NCBI GenBank assembly: GCA_027924585.1
Contig: BSBM01001719.1
Location: forward strand, 12,729,001 to 12,793,000
Length of the DNA: 64,000 bases
Reading direction: 5' to 3'
Origin: Larix kaempferi
Lineage: Eukaryota; Streptophyta; Pinopsida; Pinales; Pinaceae
Position numbers and translations under genes: made by a program. A model generated the notes under the pieces. That model made no database searches, was not told the origin of the DNA, and saw nothing but the letters and a program-made list of their open reading frames with translations. This document shows positions 20,202 through 31,955 of this stretch, one piece after another (positions within the stretch are counted from its first letter, which is position 1; each line of letters begins with the position of its first letter).

Positions 20202-22373
20202 CTAATTCTCGTGATTCCAGCAGGGCGTCCACGTCTTGGGAGTCATTTGGTACAGGACTTTGGTCTGAAAAAATCGGAGGAGGATACAGCCAGACCAGGA
20301 CTTGTTTCTCATATTACCAGGGTCTGCACATATTACAATGGACTTTTCCTCGCGACAGAATTTCAAAATAAGGTTGTAGCTAGTCCAGGTAAAATTACCT
20401 TCACCAATGTCAACGTACCAAACCGGACCTTCTTGTTCCTCATTGCAATCCACCCAAAGTTCTCTACATCTTCTTAGTTTTTCTTGGGCTTCGGAAAAAC
20501 CTCTGAAAGCTGAATGCTCCCATCTTTCCATGATATGCAGTTTACATGGAGACAACTGGATTTGTTTTATCAAAGTAAGACTGAGATATTTCTCAGCAGC
20601 ATGTCTATCAGCATAATCCAGTAACTCTCTTCAATCAGATGGAGATAAGCTTTCATCCCAGGGCTTCATGAACAAAGAATTTCTTGGTTCGAACCTAACA
20701 TAATCAGGTTCAGTTCCTTCTGCTGGAGCTGGGGCTTTGCCCTTATCATCTTTTGGAGCTACAAAGCTCGATCCAACAGAAAACATGTTTAAACTGACAG
20801 CTTCTTTTTGCTGCAAAACTTCACGTGTCAGCATGTCAGCTAAACAATTAAGATAACCTGGCTTATAAACAATATCATAGTCAAAGTTAGAAAGCCAGAT
20901 AAACCATTTCAGTATCCTGCTATTATTTTCTGCCATTAAATTTTCATTTTTAAAGATTCCAGGCATTATCTTTAAAGCTGTTCTAATAGTGAATCTAACA
21001 GGTTTTAGGAACAAAATAAAATGTTGGATTGTTTTCTTAACAGCAAGGATCTCCTTGTGGCTGCTGGGATAGTTTAATTCGGCTGCTTTGAACGAATCAG
21101 ATCCATAACCACATATATTTTCTCTGCCATCTATTTCTTCAAGCAGAACACCACCCCAAGTTCTAGATGATGCATCAGTCTCAATAATCAGCTTACCAGT
21201 ACCTTGTGGAAGATGAAGCGCTGGTAGTTCTTTTACTTTGGCCTTTGTTTTTTGCACTGCCAAAGTCATTTCTTCTGACCATGCAACAAGGTTTTTCTTC
21301 AATCTTTGTTGTAGACAATGAATGTCTGTTGCCTGACCACGATAGAATGGTCTGATATAATTCAGACTACCAAGAAACCTTCGAAGCTGGGTTTTATCTA
21401 AGATCTTATCAGGAAAATGCTCAAAAGAGGATAACACATGTTTTTGCAGCACAACCTGACCTTTCTTTATGTGGAAACCAAGAAAATCCATCTCAGTTTT
21501 ACCAATCTCCATTTTAGACTCAAACAAAACTAATCCATGTTTAAACACAAGATCATAGAATTTTTGAAGATGCTTGAGGTGATCTTGCAGGTTCCTGGAA
21601 GCTATTAGAATGTCATCTATAAACACAACCAACCATGGAATGTCTCTAAATATGTCTTCCATCCGTTTCTGGAATTCAGATGGAGCATTGTTCACACCGA
21701 AGGGCATGACTTTCCATTGATATTGGCCATGCGGGACCACAAAGGTAGTTTTGAAACGATCTTTCGCTTCAATGCCAATTTGGTAAAAACCAGAGTTAAG
21801 ATCAAATTTGCTAAATATAGTGCATCCAGTAATCTTCTATAGCAAACTTGCTTTATCTGGCAGAGGATATCTTACTTTCTGCAGAACAGCATTAAGAGGC
21901 TTGTAATTCACAACCAGTCGGGGCTTACCTCTTTTTTTCTCAGAGTGCTTGTTTACCACAAACGCTCTACAAGCCCAAGGACTCTTGGAGGGCTCAATCA
22001 AACCTTTCTGCAGCAACTCTTGAATTTCTTTAGAAAAAAATTCCCTTTCTGAGGGACTCATCACACAGGCTGATGCTTTCATGGGTTTGATCTTCTACAT
22101 GGGATCAAATGGCAAAGAGATGAAATATTTTTCTCTAGTCCAAAAGGCATTCGGACTCTCAAAGCAACAGTTTTTTACAAGCTTCTCTTTGATTTCAGCC
22201 AGAGCTTTCTCACCATGAATCTCTGTATATGCTATGCATCGATCCATCTGATTTAAATCAACAGATTTGACTGACTCAACTGACTGTACAGGAAGAGACT
22301 TACATTTATTGATAGGACTAAAACTTAAAGGAATAGAGACAGACCGACCTGCAACTGTACAGGAGAATACCAT
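20202..22373 (-). pseudogene. Broken pararetroviral polymerase (RT-RNase H)
   Basis: A single minus-strand frame interrupted by stops at 22095-22097 (TAG), 21837-21839 (TAG) and 20631-20633 (TGA), with no frameshift between segments. In order: a pre-RT linker (22373-22095); the RT N-terminus with SPWACRAFVVNKHSEKKRG and PRLVVNYKPLN; the palm with VMPFGVNNAPSEFQ and the active-site loop [11 protein letters not shown]; RNase H with IIETDASSRTWGGVLLEE and PSSHKEILAVK; the final YKPGYLNCLADMLTRE; and a C-terminal extension to 20202. One RNase H aspartate position (usually RTD) reads RTA. It would copy pregenomic RNA into DNA if intact. All three stops sit where CAG or CGA is plausible. Confidence 0.85.
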
Positions 22374-22747
22374 AAGACACTATATGACAAAAACACAAAA
22401 CAATCCTAATATGCTTCAGAAAAAGAAGAGTTTAAGTGACCAGAATAAAGCATACATGTATATTTAAAATTAAATATATTACAAAAGATAAAATTCAATG
22501 GTTTATATATTAAAAAAATTTATATAAGAAGGATATATCTATGTGATATTCTAAGTTAGTTATAATGGAAATACATTAAATTTTTTATGCTTTTCAATAT
22601 TAACACCTACCTTAAAATAAAATGTCTACACACTACTATAATCTTATGAACTATATAATTTATACAGTGAGACCATCAAATGTTTTCTAGTGTATTATTT
22701 TTCTATATAAACATCTAGTTGCTTAAATTTCAATTTAACATTATATT
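22374..22747. other. AT-rich DNA between pararetrovirus and element G
   Basis: No gene seen. It ends with atatt (22743-22747), the left target duplication of G. Its natural continuation is at 36268. Confidence 0.6.
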
Positions 22748-24019
22748 TGTCATGACCCGAAAATTTTGAAAAATTTAAAATTTTTATTATAACAATAAAT
22801 GTTAATTAATTTGCATTCCTGGTCCTGTTTATTTTAATTAACTGATCGTGATTTTGTTTAAAAGGATCTGTTATGATACTAATGTGAGTTTTTGATTTTT
22901 GTTATTAATTGTTTTTGTTCTTAACTTCAAAGGGAGAACTAGCCATAGTTGACTGGCTTACTTAGCTTACGAGCTAATGCATAATTCGTCTTTTGTTCAC
23001 AGGTACACAGGTAAAGTATGGATCACTGTAAGTTAATTTTTTTTTTGTAAGCATCAAGTTCTTTTCCCTGCACTGTAAAACTCAGAGAAGATTTAACTAT
23101 TTTTACTGGTCGTCGATATAAGACGGTAGAGTTCTTTTTCTATAATCTCCATGAAATTTATGCTAGATATATAGTTGATAGTCCGTACGACATAATTTCT
23201 CTTATTCTGGATAGTATCAGTAGGCGTTTCGATGAATTATAATCTCTCAGACATATTCATTGCGTTATGACAATGACTCCTTGTTACTGCTGTATACTGT
23301 CACTGGAGCAAATTGTTTGAAATATTTCCATCGTATGCATGATGTAGCGTTAGCATTGTGTGATGATCTGCCAGCTATCAATCATGACTATGGCTGTGAT
23401 CACTTATTAATTGTATGAGTTTGGAGTTGTGATAACTCTAACGATGTTCTAATATATTCATTTATAATTTATGATCCATTGTCTACTTAGTAATTTTTTT
23501 ATGATTTCACCAAGTTTAACTCATGCCAAAATCTTTGTTCCTTGTTTTTAATCTACGTTCAAAGTATGGAATTATAGATGGTTTTATATCCATACATCAC
23601 AAGACTATAGGTTATTAATCTCATCTTTGATTGTTAACAATGGTGATGGAAGAATTATGGTAATAAGATCTTATATAACAACGATGTATCCAATTATATT
23701 GCCAAGGTAATATTTAAAATGTTAAAACTATGAGAAACTCTAGTTTGAAGTTGACTTCATCTCTTTTAAATGATTGTAGGGGATATATATATAATGTACC
23801 TTCGAAACTATCGATGGCTTGTCTTCATGACATACACTAAGCGATGATTGTGTATCAATCATAGTTATTATCCATACTATGAATAAAAACTTTTATCCAT
23901 GCAATGATATAAAATTGATGAGCAATGATTCGAGCTGCAGCTGGACTATAGGAAGTCGATCCATGGGAAGTTGATAATTTAAAGGGCTACGTGGATGGCT
24001 CTCATCCTTGCATTTGGTA

Positions 24020-24027
24020 ATATATAA
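24020..24027 (+). promoter_or_regulatory. Antisense TATA-like site in left LTR of G
   Basis: ATATATAAG opposite to the element's own direction, followed by a C/T-rich leader-like stretch (ttttctctgccttcggg). The same text is present in the right LTR at 33229-33236. It could start a transcript running toward 27054. Transcription is not shown by sequence alone. Confidence 0.35.
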
Positions 24028-24582
24028 GCCTGTCTTGAAACCCTTACCTGGTCATTTTCTCTGCCTTCGGGCTCGGGTTGTAAGAGAGAAACCCTTCATG
24101 TCTGAGTTCGTTCAGTAGGGCACTGAAAATTGCAATTCTCTTATAGCTATGGTCACGTAGTTTTATCCTCTGGTGGTTTAAAAGTCTGTATGCTTCTCGG
24201 GTGGTTTTTAAAAGTCTGAGGACACTGCTACAGGCGTCTGCTACAATTCATTGGGCATCTTGGAATCGTTTGCTGTCACTGTGTTTAAGTCGCATGCTAC
24301 TTACTGTCTTACACTGTTGCTGGTGCGAGTTAGAGTCAGGGTTTTCTTGCTGTCTTTATCCATGAGGTGGTCGTGTAATGGGTTTTTAAATCGTGCTCCC
24401 CAAACTGGTTCATTCACAGCTTAAGGGTTTGTTCAGTATGTTACCTGTCACGGCTATCAAAAGAGAGGAAACTTTGAAGTTTTCCTTGCTCATCCTTCTG
24501 ACAAATATGATGAGGTTTTTCTACCTGGCTCAACTCAAGGCTACCAGGTTGTCCACTGGGTTTGCTTCCTCCGATAGCTCAG

Positions 24583-24680
24583 GTAAGAATTATCAATGGT
24601 TTCGTAGATTTCTGTTTTGCAATAGATTGTTTATATTTAATTTAAATATTGACACTACTTCGTCATCTTGCAATGTGCAG
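24583..24680 (+). other. Consensus 98-bp intron on the antisense strand of the left G LTR
   Basis: The donor CAG/GTAAGAAT and acceptor TTGCAATGTGCAG/G both match plant consensus, and the interior is U-rich (tttatatttaatttaaata). The right LTR has the identical pair at 33791-33888. It lies about 560 bp downstream of the antisense TATA-like site. The surrounding short frames (about 97 and 70 codons) have no recognised family. Confidence 0.4.
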
Positions 24681-26670
24681 GCTTAATCCCCTCCTGACGG
24701 TGCACGAGGCTTCATCTCTAGCGCTGGCTCCTCCGGGTAAGCCTGGTTATACCATGGATGTGTCTCCCTTTGATAGTTTTGTTTTGCTAGGGTTGTGTCT
24801 GGAAAGACCTCCTTTGTATCTGGTTGTTGTCGTATTTGTGGACATGATTGTGGTAATATGAAATCTTTGGATTGCTAGCAGTAGCTAGGGTTTGTACACC
24901 CTGTCATGGTTTTGAGAGACAGCTAAGGCTCGGTCTGTTATGACGGCCTTGGGTTCTTTTATTTATCATTGTATTTTTTAATGTAAAGGGGTTTTACCCA
25001 ACCCTGTAGAAGTTAATGGATACTTAAATGTTGGGCCTGTCAAGTGGCCATGTATTATCTGCATTTTTCTTAATGAACACACTGTTTGGTTATAGGATTG
25101 TTTTAAGTTTTCTCAGATGCTTTTGAGAGAATGAAAACTCGGTCTGTAGGTGATAACAATGTATTAGTTTCTCTGCGTTTTCTTGGTTTTGGGTGTTAAT
25201 GATAGTGTGGGGTTCACTACCCTTACTGTGATCGATAAATAAAATGTTGTTAACCCTGGCAAGTTGGGGTTCGCTCCCAGGTTAAAATATATAAAAGAAA
25301 AACATGAAAAGTGTTTAAGTTCTATTGTGGCTGGGAACGAGTTGTAAATATTTGGTTTTATGTTTACATATGGTGACAAATGTCTCCTTGTCAATAATTA
25401 ATAGTAGGGTTTGTAAAAGCCATCAATGGCTGAGTTCGATGATAACTTCTCTGCATGTGTTATGATGTTTGACTATTGTTATGAAAACACCCTAACAATG
25501 CTGTGTATTGTATGTAAAATGAGCTCGATAATGAGCGGTAACCTATGATTGTTATAATGGAAAGATTTTTAAAAGAAAACAATGAAATTTCTATGTGTAA
25601 GACTCGGCTTTGAGCTAGTCGATATGTTTGTCTTTTAAATAGCTCTGTCAACTCTGTTGTAAGCATCCTGGCTATAATAACTATAGAGATAGGTTTTTAA
25701 ATAAAACAAATTTCGCCACGATTCTTTATTTACAGTTTACGAGTTTGTATTGACTAAGATTTTATCGATTAGGATTGTATGGGAAAGTTTAAAAATGAGA
25801 TCTCATTGCAATTCGCAACTTATGGGGAATCGATAACAGTCAGATATGTTCTGAATATAGATAAATTTACTTATATAAATTTTGTTCACCTATAGCTTGA
25901 TACAGAGAATAACCTGTATTCTGGTTTAACCTAAACATGAGACAAATATAAACTGATATATTTGCTCAGCTAGAATTTATACCTGTTAATTTCTCCATGG
26001 AAGTATTTCACTGAAATTCTAAATTTTGTTTATGTGCCTCTTCCTATAATTTTTTTTAATAAGTGTATCTACAGGAATAACTACTGTATAAATATTCTAT
26101 ATTTATTATTTAACTATTAATAATAAATCTATATAAAGTCACCATAATATTTTATTATTGTAATAATCACAAATATATCCTGCATAAAATAATTACTCGA
26201 TCTGTGTGAAAAATAGGGAAATTCTAAGACATATTAGTTCTGCAAATTATATCAAATGACAATACAGAGAGGCTAACTTTACTAAAATAAATCATGTTCA
26301 AACACAGATGAGATAGTCCATTCTACATTTAAATTTAAGCAATAAACAGCAGGAAAAGTGGCAGAACCTGTGTCAATGGTAGACAATAACAGCAGTGGGA
26401 GGCTGTTCCTCCCTACCAATTCCTGGAGAGTGCCCAGACAGCACTTCTCAGGACCCCCGAGCTTGCTCTGGTCTAACTGGATGGAACTAGGTACAGCCAA
26501 CAATTCCCTCAGCCAAAACAGCTACACTGGAACCAAGTTACTGCAACTTCCTGACTCAAAACACTTCCTTACTGTTTTTCCCACTTCCTCAATGGGACTC
26601 CTGAATAGCATTCACCTGAATGTATTCTCCCTCTAGAACAATGCTAAACCCAGCTCAGTTCATTGAGTAC

Positions 26671-26678
26671 TATTTATA
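26671..26678 (-). promoter_or_regulatory. Sense TATA box in left LTR of G
   Basis: TATAAATA on the minus strand in the context CTTATAAATAGTACTC. The right (5') LTR has it at 35885-35878, where it would drive the genomic RNA. Confidence 0.6.
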
Positions 26679-27054
26679 AGATTGCCTAGGTCTTAGTTGG
26701 GTTAACTGTCATTAATGAGCCACCTGCTCAGATTCCACTTTCTTGGGGAATCATGACCCCAAAATATAGGGAGGTTGCCACCTGCAACTCAGGAAGTGTT
26801 TGAGGATGCTGCCACTTGTCTTTTGTCTTTCCACCTAGTTCCATCCACCAGTTAGACCAGTAACCTCTTTTAACAACTCTCCCATGCTGTTGTCTCCATA
26901 ATCTATTTATTAATAATAATTATTCAGAATTTACATTCCATTTCTGGTGACTCTGCTGAGTCATCCATTCCTACTTAGCATTAAATTTAACATAATGTCT
27001 GAGGAATATTAATAAAATAATTACATTATTTTTGCAAAATTGGGGTATGTGACA

Positions 27055-27071
27055 TACACACCCCCTTAAAA
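27055..27071 (-). other. Polypurine tract of G
   Basis: The minus strand reads TTTTAAGGGGGTGTGTA directly before the 3' LTR, a purine-rich plus-strand primer. Confidence 0.65.
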
Positions 27072-27094
27072 TGTAACATCGTCCTCGATGTTAC

Positions 27095-29131
27095 TTATTC
27101 TTTATTTTCAGCCACCTGCTGGAATAGATGTGGGTATGCTTCCCGCATCTTACTTTCCAGCTCCCAGGTAGCTTCTTCAGGACTAAGGTGCTTCCATTGC
27201 ACCTTCAGCTGTCCAATTATGCGGTTCCGCAGAGTAATTTCCCTCCTCCCGAGGATACAATCTGGTTCCACCAGAACTTCCCCTTCTGGTTCTACCTGTA
27301 CAATGTTCCAGTCAATAACATGAGTAGCATCATGAACATACTTTTTCAAAACAGAGATATGAAAAACATTGTGTACTTTTAAATTTGGTGGTAATGCTAA
27401 CTGATAAGCAACTTGACCGATTCTAGATAAAATTTCAAACGGTCCACAGTAACGTGGCGCTAATTTTGCACAACTTCCTAATCTTAGGGAGCTCTTCTTT
27501 GGCCTTACCTTGATGAACACATGTTCACCTACCTGGAACTCTTTAGGAGTTCTTTTCAAATCTGCTTGACTCTTTTGCCGATCCTGGGCAATCTTCAAAT
27601 TTTCCTGCACTTGTTTCACAATCTGTTCCATTTCTTTCAATAAATCAGGTCCTAACACTAATCTATCTACTGGATTACTCCAAGAGATAGGAGTGTTACA
27701 TTTTCGTCCATACAGAATTTCAAAAGGACTAAACTTAGCTGATGATTGATAGCTGTTATTGTATGCAAATTCTGCTAAGTGTAAATAATCCTCCCACTTA
27801 CCTGGTTGATCTTTAACATACATCCTTAACAGATCTTCTAATACCTAATTAACTCTTTCAGTTTGTCCGTCCGTCTGAGGATGGAAAGAGGTGCTGAAAT
27901 TCAGAGTGGTGTTTAATCCTTTGAACAAGGATCTCCAAAAATTCCCTGTGAATTTAGGATCCCTGTCTGATATAATAATTTTTGGAACACCGTGTAACCG
28001 AAAAATCTGTTTTAGAAAGATATCTGCTATGTTTGCAGCCTTGTATGTGGTTTTAACAGGAATAAAGTGTGCTGATTTACTTAATTTATCTACCACTACC
28101 ATAATTGAATCATTCTGATGTTGATTTTTGGGTAAACCCGTAATGAAATCCAGGCTGATTATTTCCCACTTCCAGCTAGGAATAGGTAAAGGTTGCAGCA
28201 ATCCAGCTGGATGTTGATGTTCCGTTTTCACTTGTTGGCAGTCCAAACATCTAGCTAAATACTCAGCTGTTTCAGATTTCATATTAGGCCAAAAATATTC
28301 TTTTCTCAACATGGTGACAGTCTTTTGGTAGCCTGGATGCCCGGAATAAGGGGTTTTATGAATCTCGTCTAGAATTAACAGTTTAACTTTAGGTGCATTT
28401 GGAACATACAGCCTGTCTTTAAACAATAAAAATCCGTCTTCATTTAAACTATACCCTTTTATCATACTTTCTGTGGGTTGTTCTTTGGCTGCAACTTGTA
28501 AATGTTGATAATTTTCATCTAATTTTATCCCTTCAGCCAACTGTTCATTTAAATCAGAGGTGTAAGTGCTGCTAGCTGATATAAAATTTAGCTTTGCATT
28601 TCTGCTCAAGGCATCAGCCACCTTATTTTCCTTCCCTTTTATGTGTTGAATTTCAAAATCGTATTCACTTAAGAATGCCAACCACCTGGCTTGTCTTGCA
28701 TTTAAATTAGGCTGATCTAAAAGGTATTTCAGACCTTTATTATCAGTCAGTAAAGTGAATTTTCTGCCTATTAAGTGGTGTCGCCACATCTTTAAAGCAT
28801 GGATTACAGCAGCTAATTCTAGGTCATAGGTGGCATAATTCTTTTCATGAATTTTCAGCTTCCTAGATTCGTAAGCAATGACATGTCCCTCTTGAGTCAG
28901 CACTCCGCCTAAACCATTGTTACAAGCGTCGGTGCAAACCACGAAATCTTTATTTGGATCCGCTATTCTGAGAATAGGCGCAGTTGTCAATAAAGTCTTA
29001 AGTTTCTTGAAGCTTTCTTCACACTTCGCATTCCAATCAAACTTCTTGCCTTTCTTTTGCAAAGAAGTGATTGGGTTGGCTATTTTTGAAAAGCCTTCAA
29101 TAAATCTCCGGTAGTAACCGGTAATTCCCAT
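27095..29131 (-). pseudogene. G polyprotein, part 3: RNase H, integrase, chromodomain
   Basis: Runs in the same frame as the upstream parts, with one TAG at 27845-27847 (after TERVN, where CAG is expected) and a natural stop at 27095-27097. Content in order: RNase H with VVCTDACNNGLGGVLTQEG and NYATYDLELAAV; the H-H-C-C integrase zinc site (IHKTPYSGHPGYQKT, then CLDCQQVK); the catalytic core with SLDFITGLPKN, ISDRDPKFTGNFW and HPQTDGQTERVN, so D, D and E are all present; then LAEFAYNNSYQ, a basic C-terminal domain, and a terminal chromodomain-like segment (EVLVEPDCILGRREI, VQWKHLSPEEATWE). Chromodomains steer integration to marked chromatin in the family. Only the stop codons seem to inactivate it. 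Confidence 0.9.
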
Positions 29132-29182
29132 GAAAGATCTAACGTCCGTTACATCTTTTGGTACTGGCCATTCTTCAATCGC

Positions 29183-30892
29183 TCAAATCTTTTCAGGATC
29201 AACTGAAATCCCTTCCTTAGTGACTACATGTCCTAAGTACTGGATTTCGTCTTTGAAGAAGTCACACTTACTGAATTTCGCAAAGAGCTGCTGCTCTCTC
29301 AGTTCTTGTAAGACTATACATAAATGTTCCTTATGCTCCTCCTCATTCTTAGAATAAACTAAAATGTCATCGATGAATACGACAACAAATTTATCTAAGT
29401 ACTTGTGCATTATGTTGTTCATTAAGCACATAAAGACAGCTGGGGCATTAGTAAGTCCAAATGGCATTACGACAAATTCGTAATGTCCATACCTTGTTCT
29501 AAAAGCGGTTTTGAAAATGTCCTCTTCTTTAATTCTCACCTGATGATAACCCGATCTCAGGTCGATCTTAGAGAACACCGTAGCTCCACGTAGCTGGTCA
29601 AACAGATCATCTATACGAGGTAACGGATACCTGTTTTTAATCGTCATCTTGTTCAGCTGATGGTAATCTATGCAAAGTCGCATAGTTCCGTCCTTCTTTT
29701 TAACAAAAATTACTGGCGCTCCCCAAGGGGATACACTGGGTCGAATATAATTCTTGTCTATTAACTCTTTTAACTGAGTTTTTAATTCGTTAAGCTCCAA
29801 AATATTCATACGATACGGGGCTTTTGAACTGGGAACAACACCTGGTACCAGCTCAATTGTAAAGTCTAGCTCCCTCTTGGGAGGTAATTCTGGGATTTCC
29901 TCAGGAAAAACGTCAATAAATTCATTGACTACAGGGATGTTCTCTACTGTTTTCTGGTTGCTTTCAGACTTATCTGTCTCATCTGTAATAGTTACAGCAT
30001 AGGTCTTGCACCGTTTTCTGACTGACCTTTTAAGTTGTAAGGCAGAAATCTACCTAACTACTGTTTTCCTAGGGATACCCCTGACAGTTACAGGCTGTCC
30101 ACTACTGTTTACACATCTAAAAGTTTTGTCAAAACAGTTTAAAACGACCCTATGTTGTTCCAACCAGTCCATTCCGATAAGTATGTCATAAGAGCCAAGT
30201 GGCAAGATGTTTAGTTTAACTGTAGTTCTAAAATCATTCATGTTTAAAATACATTCTTTTACATAACAGTTTACTTTCCTTTTTGCCCCAGTAGCTAGTT
30301 GTACAGACCAAGAATTATCAAATCTTTCAACAGTCAAATTACATTTTTCTACTAGCTGGGGTGAAATATAACTAAGACTAGCACCCAGATCTATTAAAAT
30401 AGTTACAGGGGTTTTATGAATCATACCTCCTACTTCCACCATGGAAGTTTGGTAGTCAGCCTGGCGGTTTTCCAACGCTGCATTTATTCGGGGCATAGTC
30501 CCTGCAAAGTCTCCAACAGTCATTTCATCTTGAACCGTATGAATATTGCTGATTTGTTTCTTTCTATTTGGGCAAACTGAAGCATAATGTGGGCCATTAC
30601 ACTCCCAACACTTGACAGGTTCCTTTCGCTCAAAGTTTTTGGTGTAGTTGCCATGATTGTTAGGAGCCTCCTTGCTGCCTTTGAAATTGTTGGAATGATT
30701 GGCAGCTCCATTTTTGTTTCCCTCGAATCTTTTACCATTAAAGTGGTTCCCATTTTTGCTATTCTTGAAACTTTTATGAGAGGCAAACTCCTTTTTCTTG
30801 TATTCGATCTGATTGTTGTTCTTTTTGTCTTTCCAGCTGGCTATCCCCTCTTTCTTTTTATTCTGTTCATAACAGAAATTAGCTTTTCGCAT
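29183..30892 (-). pseudogene. G polyprotein, part 2: zinc knuckle, protease, RT
   Basis: 30892-30050 carries a zinc knuckle CWECNGPHYASVC (C-x2-C-x3-H-x4-C, the chromovirus spacing) in an Asn/Lys-rich stretch. A retropepsin-like fold follows with VTILIDLGASLSYIS, where the usual DSGA or DTGA active site reads DLGA, and then the flap ILPLGSYDILIGMDWL. A TAG at 30050-30052 follows KTVVR. The frame resumes through the linker to 29809-29183, the [43 protein letters not shown] and FIDDILVYS. It ends at a TGA (29183-29185) in place of a probable CGA. Apart from the protease residue the catalytic motifs are present. Confidence 0.88.
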
Positions 30893-30895
30893 AGC

Positions 30896-31786
30896 TTATT
30901 CCAGTGTCTTGGGGTTGTCATATTCAATTCTGTCCTTGATATGGTATGGCAGACAGCTAAGAAATCGCTGTATTTTTGGTTTCTCTTCGACAAAATACGG
31001 CACATACCGTAACAGACTCAAGAACTTACTGTTTAAGTCCTTCATCATCATAGATCCTAACTTTAGTTCATAAAATTCCTTGGCCCTCTCCTCATAGTAC
31101 TGTTCAGACAGAAATTTCTTCTTGAAGTATCTTTTAAAAGTACTCCAATTAACTTCTTTCTCTTTAATCCCCTTGACTCTCTTCAGATCTTGCCACCATA
31201 TGTCCGCCTTTCCAGAAAGGTTATAGATGGCCATTCGTGCCTTCAGCTGATTTGAGTAATTATAGATCTGAAAATATTTTCTCATCCCGGATAACCAGGA
31301 TTCCGCCTCTTCTCCAGTTTCAGATTCTCCATTGAAAGTTGGGGGCTTTATCTTCTTAAACTCCCCCGAAATCTCTTCATAAGGTCTGTACCTTTTCCTT
31401 CTGTTGTGCAGCTCAGCTTCACTGCTGTCACTGCTAGTGTGATAACTGTGTTGTCCCTTTCTTTCTTCAGATGATGAACTGCTGTCAGATTTAGCTGGTT
31501 TCATCCTTTTAGACCCTCTTTGATGACTAACTTCTTCTGAGTCAGCTTGTTTGCTCCTTCCTTCTGTCTGAAATTTTTCTATCAATAGCTGATTTAACTG
31601 CTCTTGAGTTTTTATAATCCTTTCATTATCATTCTTGACTGTTTCTATCTCTGTCCTTAAACCTTTTATGGTCTGCATCAGCTTAGTAGTGTGAGCAATT
31701 ACCTCTTCTGTCTCAGGTTCTCTTGACATCTGTCTTGTCACAGTGTTTGGAGATTCTTGCTCAGCGTATTCTCCTATTTTTTCCAT
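30896..31786 (-). pseudogene. G polyprotein, part 1: gag capsid
   Basis: ATG at 31786-31784, 296 codons to a TAA at 30896-30898, in frame with the zinc-knuckle part that follows. The N-terminal half is charged and coiled-coil-like with a Ser/Glu-rich low-complexity part. The C-terminal half holds a Retrotrans_gag-type capsid (EAESWLSGMRKYFQIYNY, KADIWWQDL, FKRYFKKKFLSEQY, YVPYFVEEKPKIQRF). It packages element RNA in the family. The stop near LE.AMRKANF looks like a GAA-to-TAA change rather than a gag/pol boundary, since the capsid and knuckle are normally one protein. Confidence 0.88.
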
Positions 31787-31942
31787 ACCTGCCTGTAAAA
31801 TTCAGAAAAGGAAATTTTCTGCTCTGTGTCATGAAACAGAAATATAAGTTAGTACTTTATATGTATATTTAAATTTTCTTTTATGGTCACTGTTTTTGCG
31901 GAAGTTAGTGGAGTCACATCCAAGCCTAGTGTCTGAACCATG

Positions 31943-31953
31943 CTCTGATACCA
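31943..31953 (-). other. Primer binding site of G (tRNA-iMet type)
   Basis: The minus strand reads TGGTATCAGAG, two bases inside the 5' (right) LTR. It fixes the minus orientation of the element. Confidence 0.9.
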
Positions 31954-31955
31954 CA

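Larger units (their letters stand above)
19321..22373 (-). mobile_element. Endogenous pararetrovirus fragment (Caulimoviridae-like)
   Basis: Minus-strand order is polymerase (22373-20202), promoter TATA (19800-19794), then initiator-Met primer site (19331-19321). This is the order across the polymerase end and intergenic region of a circular caulimovirid genome; in an LTR element the primer site would precede the polymerase. No LTRs flank it. Movement, coat and complete protease regions are not seen, so this is a truncated integrant. The polymerase has three in-frame stops and no intact product. Genus unresolved; an old germ-line copy rather than an active virus. Confidence 0.8.
22748..27054 (-). 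repeat. 3' LTR of element G (4,307 bp)
   Basis: Reads TGTCACATACCC at its minus-strand start (27054) and ends with a complement of tgtcatgacccg. It is exceptionally long for an LTR. The sense TATA box is at 26678-26671, about 376 bp from the start, which leaves about 3.9 kb for R and U5. On the opposite strand it has its own TATA-like site and a consensus intron. No known gene is encoded. Confidence 0.93.

Noticed and set aside
24420-24580. Possible captured exon in the G LTR (51 open codons on the plus strand)
   Set aside because: Bounded by stops, no recognised homolog, and it has an in-frame stop before the splice donor; chance is adequate.
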